Shown here in pieces: positions 12,875-16,017 of a stretch of DNA of 16,017 bases. The translations under genes were made by a program, and so were the position numbers. The stretch is from Planctomycetaceae bacterium UBA4655. Its GTDB lineage: Bacteria > Planctomycetota > Planctomycetia > Pirellulales > UBA1268. Where the stretch lies: contig DHLZ01000055.1 in NCBI GenBank assembly GCA_002405515.1, forward strand, positions 1-16,017, given 5' to 3'. Each line of letters opens with the position of its first letter. Position 1 is the first letter of the stretch. Under the pieces are notes generated by a model. It did not search any database. It saw only the letters and a list, made by a program, of their open reading frames with translations, and was not told the DNA's origin.

Positions 12875-15800
12875 TCACGCCGACGCGTAGCCGGAGTCGG
12901 TGCGGCGGGCATGGCCGAGGGCCGCGAGCGTGGCGAGGATTTCTTCGACCCGCGGGGCCTTGGCGTTTTTGAACTGCCGGGAAAGGTCGGCGGCCGTCAC
13001 GGTGCCGCCGGAGGCCGCGAGCGCAGTTCGCACGGCCCGCGTCTGCTCGGCGAGATCCTTCGGCCAGGGCTGCTTGGCGACGGTGCGCGGCTGCTCGGCC
13101 GCAGGCTCTCGAGATTTCTTCGGAGCCCCCCTGCTCCGTTTTGGCCCCTTTTCTGTGGCGTCATCCGGGGCTTCATCGTCGTCGTCGGACGAATCGATCT
13201 CCTGCTGCACGTCGCCGCTGCCGCCCTTGGCCTGAAACTCTGGCCGCAGCCAGCGGATGAGGCCGCGTTTTTCCTCGGCGGCCCGCTCGTGGTTGAGGGC
13301 CACGAGCCGCTCCAGGATTTCGTCGTCGGTGAGCGTGACAGGCCAGCCGTAGGCGTCGAACACGGCCGTGTCGAGATCTTCGTGGATCTTTTTGAGCACG
13401 CTCACGAGGCCGTCGTCGTGGATTTTCTTCTCCTTGTCGGTCAACGCCTCGCCCGAGCGGAGCTTTTCGAGGACGTTGTACATCCCCGTGATCGTCAGCC
13501 CCGGATGCGCCGCCTGCCGCTGCTTGCGGTGGGCGTCGAGGGCCTCACCGAGTTCGCGGATTGTTTGCTGTTGGGCGTCTGAGGCGACCGGGAATGGGAA
13601 CGGGTCGAAGCAGGTCGTTTTGTTGTAACGAGGATCGTTGCCAACCCCCAGGCGGCCACCGGCCGCCAGCGCCCACACAACATGAATTCGGCTCGACATC
13701 ACGCCGAGATGAAATGCGTCCTCGAGGCCAAACGTCACGATCGTGCTATCGGGCAGCACTTCAACGGGCAGAAATTGGAGAAACCGATGCTTGGACGTCT
13801 CTATCGTCACGATATAACGCGTCAGGCCTGCCGTGAACTGTCGAAATAGCGGTCGCGGATGGCCAATCACCCACCAGGTCTCTCGGAAGATCTTGTTCCG
13901 ATTGAGGACTCGCTCGGGTTTCGCACCATGAAGCAGGTGCTGGTAGACGGCGGGGAAGCGTGAGGCAACGTCCTGCTCCGCCAAACCAAAAAGATCGATC
14001 ACCATCCGGTCGCCGCGCACTTGCGACAACTCCCTTCCGTTGACGTAATGGCGGATATGACCTGCCAGGCCTTCCGTCGTGGATCGACCAAAAGTTTCCG
14101 CTTCGTCGGGCGAAACAACGAACGCCGCCCCGATCGTCTTAATCCCGACGCAGCACAGATTGGAGTTGCTGGAGAGTTCCAGCACGGTGCCCGTGTCCGC
14201 GCCGACCTGCAGACTCGCGTTGACGATGCCACGTTGCTCCGATGTGTGGATGCCAACCTCGACTCCTTCCTCGGTGGAAGCCTCACTGTCGACGTTCAAG
14301 AGCACCCCCGGCGTAGCGTCGGCGTGCGCCACAGTCATTGCGATTCGGACTGCAGCGCCATCCGAACTATCAACCCACGGATGGTCGGGGATCGCAAACA
14401 CCAGATTGCAACGACCGGAATCCACGTGTGATTGAATGGCCCGCCGGTTGTACGCCTGACCGATCGAGTTGGTAGTCACCAAACCGAAGCGACGTATGTC
14501 CCCTTCCTTCAGCAACTCTGCCGCTTTGTGCCACCAGCGAAGAACAAAGTCCGTTGCTTGTGGGATTTCAGGCCATGCCTCCTGAACGGCATCGACATAC
14601 CCATCGCCGAGACATTCCCGCATGCGCTTGGAGCCCAAAAACGGCGGATTCCCCACCACAAAATCCGCCTTTGGCCACTCGGCCTTTCGCGGGCTCACGT
14701 ACCGCTCGACCGCCACCCGCGCCGCGTCGTCGGGCACTTCCTCGCCCGTCACGGGATGCTTTTTCATCGTCACGCCATCCCACCGCGTGACCGGTTTTCC
14801 TGAATCGTCGCGGACGAGTTCCTTCCTGTCGTATTCGAGCAGCGCGTCGCGGCATTCGATGTTGCCGTAGGCCTGGAGGATCGGCTCCGAAAAGCTGTCG
14901 GGGCTCTTGCGGTCGCGGAGGTGCCACTGGAGCCAGCCGATCCAGAGGACGACCTCCGCGATCGCCACCGCCCGCGGGTTGATCTCGATCCCCAGAAACT
15001 GCTGTGGATCGACCGTCCGCTCCATGTGCTCGAGATCGCCCTGCGTCTCGCCGAGCTGCGCCAGCCAGTCGCGGGCCTCCGCCTCGATCTCCTTGAGCTT
15101 CACCATCGACACGTAGAGAAAGTTGCCCGTGCCGCATGCGGGATCGAGCACCTTCGTGGCCGTGAGCCCGTCGAGAAACTTCCGCGTCTCGGCCTTCGCC
15201 TTGTCGAGCCGGCCGGCATTCGCCTCGGCGAGGCTGGCCGCCCGTGCCGCCTCCCAGTCGTCGCGGATCGGCTCGATGATCGTGGGCACGACCAGCCGCT
15301 CGACATACGCCCGCGGCGTGAAGTGGGCGCCGAGCTTGTGCCGCTCGCGGGGATCGAGGGCCCGCTCCAGGAGCGTGCCGAAGATGGCGGGCTCCACGTC
15401 CCGCCAGTCGCATTTGCCGGCGGCGATGAGCAGGGCAATCTCCTCAGCGTCGAGCGGCAGCGGCTCATGCTCGCGGAAGATCGAGCCCTTGAACTGCTTG
15501 ATCCGCGTGCGGAGCGCCGTCGAGAAGCCCCCCTGCCCCATCGTCTTCCAGACTTCCGAGACGAGCGGCACGAACTGCTCGGGCGATTCCTTCAGGCTCT
15601 CCAAGAGGCTCGTGAAGCCGCCTCGCGGCGTGAGGCAGACGTCTTCCGAGAAGAACGTGAACAGGCAGCGGATCAGAAACCAGGCCACGCTCTCCGGGTC
15701 GTGCTGCTTCGCTTCGAGCCGCCGGGCGAGCACGGCGATCCGGGCGGCGATCTCGCGGGTGACCTTCGCCGCGTGCCGGGCGGGGTCGAGCGAGAGCGGA

Positions 15801-16017
15801 TCGAGCCAGAGCGTCGTGAGCCGCTGCCGGATCGCCTCATCCCGCAGGTCGTCGAGCGAAAAGCGGTGGCTGCGGGCGTCGGGAAACGCCGTGTAGACCT
15901 TCCCCAGCCGGGAGAAGTCGGCGTAGAGCTCGAACGAGTGGCCGATGTCGATGACCAGCAGAAACGGCGGATTGTCGTCGGGCAGCGCCCGCACGTAGCC
16001 CTCGGCCTGGCCCCGGG
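12875..16017 (-). CDS. Type IIG/MmeI-like restriction-modification protein, N-terminus beyond right edge
   Basis: 1046 residues are visible and the frame is still open at the edge. The first visible segment, GQAEGYVRALP then PPFLLVIDIGH, is the part that in this family follows the PD-(D/E)xK nuclease motif, so an endonuclease domain probably lies just outside. Next are a helical domain (about 80-260), adenine-methylase motif I DPACGTGNF (291-299), FLGIEINPRA, and catalytic motif IV NPPF (456-459). A target-recognition region spans about 460-795 and ends at NKTTCFDPFPFP (about 797-808), a common landmark of these proteins. The C-terminal part has EKLRSGEALTDKEKKIHDDG, an acidic stretch SSDDDDEAPDD, a Lys/Arg/Pro linker and a last domain resembling a winged helix (about 990-1046). 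It would methylate adenine at, and possibly cut near, one DNA target. Specificity is unknown. Confidence 0.88.
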   Translation of the reverse strand, partial: RGQAEGYVRALPDDNPPFLLVIDIGHSFELYADFSRLGKVYTAFPDARSHRFSLDDLRDEAIRQRLTTLWLDPLSLDPARHAAKVTREIAARIAVLARRLEAKQHDPESVAWFLIRCLFTFFSEDVCLTPRGGFTSLLESLKESPEQFVPLVSEVWKTMGQGGFSTALRTRIKQFKGSIFREHEPLPLDAEEIALLIAAGKCDWRDVEPAIFGTLLERALDPRERHKLGAHFTPRAYVERLVVPTIIEPIRDDWEAARAASLAEANAGRLDKAKAETRKFLDGLTATKVLDPACGTGNFLYVSMVKLKEIEAEARDWLAQLGETQGDLEHMERTVDPQQFLGIEINPRAVAIAEVVLWIGWLQWHLRDRKSPDSFSEPILQAYGNIECRDALLEYDRKELVRDDSGKPVTRWDGVTMKKHPVTGEEVPDDAARVAVERYVSPRKAEWPKADFVVGNPPFLGSKRMRECLGDGYVDAVQEAWPEIPQATDFVLRWWHKAAELLKEGDIRRFGLVTTNSIGQAYNRRAIQSHVDSGRCNLVFAIPDHPWVDSSDGAAVRIAMTVAHADATPGVLLNVDSEASTEEGVEVGIHTSEQRGIVNASLQVGADTGTVLELSSNSNLCCVGIKTIGAAFVVSPDEAETFGRSTTEGLAGHIRHYVNGRELSQVRGDRMVIDLFGLAEQDVASRFPAVYQHLLHGAKPERVLNRNKIFRETWWVIGHPRPLFRQFTAGLTRYIVTIETSKHRFLQFLPVEVLPDSTIVTFGLEDAFHLGVMSSRIHVVWALAAGGRLGVGNDPRYNKTTCFDPFPFPVASDAQQQTIRELGEALDAHRKQRQAAHPGLTITGMYNVLEKLRSGEALTDKEKKIHDDGLVSVLKKIHEDLDTAVFDAYGWPVTLTDDEILERLVALNHERAAEEKRGLIRWLRPEFQAKGGSGDVQQEIDSSDDDDEAPDDATEKGPKRSRGAPKKSREPAAEQPRTVAKQPWPKDLAEQTRAVRTALAASGGTVTAADLSRQFKNAKAPRVEEILATLAALGHARRTDSGYASA

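Noticed and set aside
12707..13582. Plus-strand frame of 291 codons spanning the toxin promoter and methylase 3' end
   Set aside because: It crosses a well-supported promoter and the C-terminal part of the methylase and has no recognisable domain.
15123..15896. Plus-strand frame of 257 codons inside the methylase gene
   Set aside because: Ser/Arg-rich antisense shadow; the minus strand carries methylase motifs in the same place.
15992..15994. GTG as the start of the restriction-modification protein
   Set aside because: The frame continues upstream to the window edge with RGQAEGY, family-like sequence, so the true start is outside the window.
1..16017. tRNA, rRNA, CRISPR array, intact insertion sequence or prophage genes
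   Set aside because: None could be seen on reading through; no repeat-spacer pattern, no cloverleaf I could support and no transposase or integrase frame.

Overview
The window is high-GC bacterial DNA that looks like Planctomycetota (probably Pirellulales-like; inferred from gene content, not from a marker gene). Pointers are a TlpA-type thioredoxin with a long helical N-terminal domain, a Cys-rich DUF11/OmcB-like lipoprotein, two related envelope proteins sharing a PGHEG-[LV]-EL-[FY]-PT motif, and a secreted LolA-like protein. There are no rRNA or tRNA genes, no CRISPR array and no intact insertion sequence.

Layout. Positions 1-4926 form one minus-strand block, transcribed from right to left: an envelope lipoprotein (3676-4926), its shorter paralogue (2989-3588), a Cys-rich lipoprotein with a C-terminal DUF11 domain (1730-2992), a TlpA-like thioredoxin (375-1589) and the start of a class I/II aminotransferase (1-378). 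Two of these junctions are ATGA stop/start overlaps, and both sit on a 15-bp-period tandem duplication that supplies a second in-frame start codon. From 4927 to 10865 the genes look like chromosomal housekeeping: a secreted LolA-like protein with a TTG start, pdxA (vitamin B6 synthesis) converging on it with a 44-bp overlap, an unknown four-helix membrane protein, a ZIP metal transporter with a His-rich loop, a YdjM-like membrane metal-dependent hydrolase and a CvpA-family membrane protein.

From about 11040 to the right end the content is accessory and defence-like: a small helical protein translationally coupled to an AbiEii-like nucleotidyltransferase (a possible toxin-antitoxin pair), a truncated MazG-type pyrophosphohydrolase, a BrnT/BrnA-like toxin-antitoxin operon with a visible promoter and operator, and most of a large Type IIG/MmeI-like restriction-modification protein that runs off the right edge. 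Base composition falls in the toxin-antitoxin operon and in the target-recognition part of the methylase, which fits horizontal transfer and specificity-domain exchange.

How the genes may work together: the left block probably builds or redox-matures a Cys-rich cell envelope layer, with the thioredoxin as a candidate disulfide enzyme for the neighbouring 14-Cys lipoprotein (inference). The right block is probably a small defence island in which a toxin-antitoxin operon adjoins a restriction-modification gene. I found no clearly new system. The closest candidates are the PGHEG/Cys-rich envelope locus and the small-protein/nucleotidyltransferase pair.
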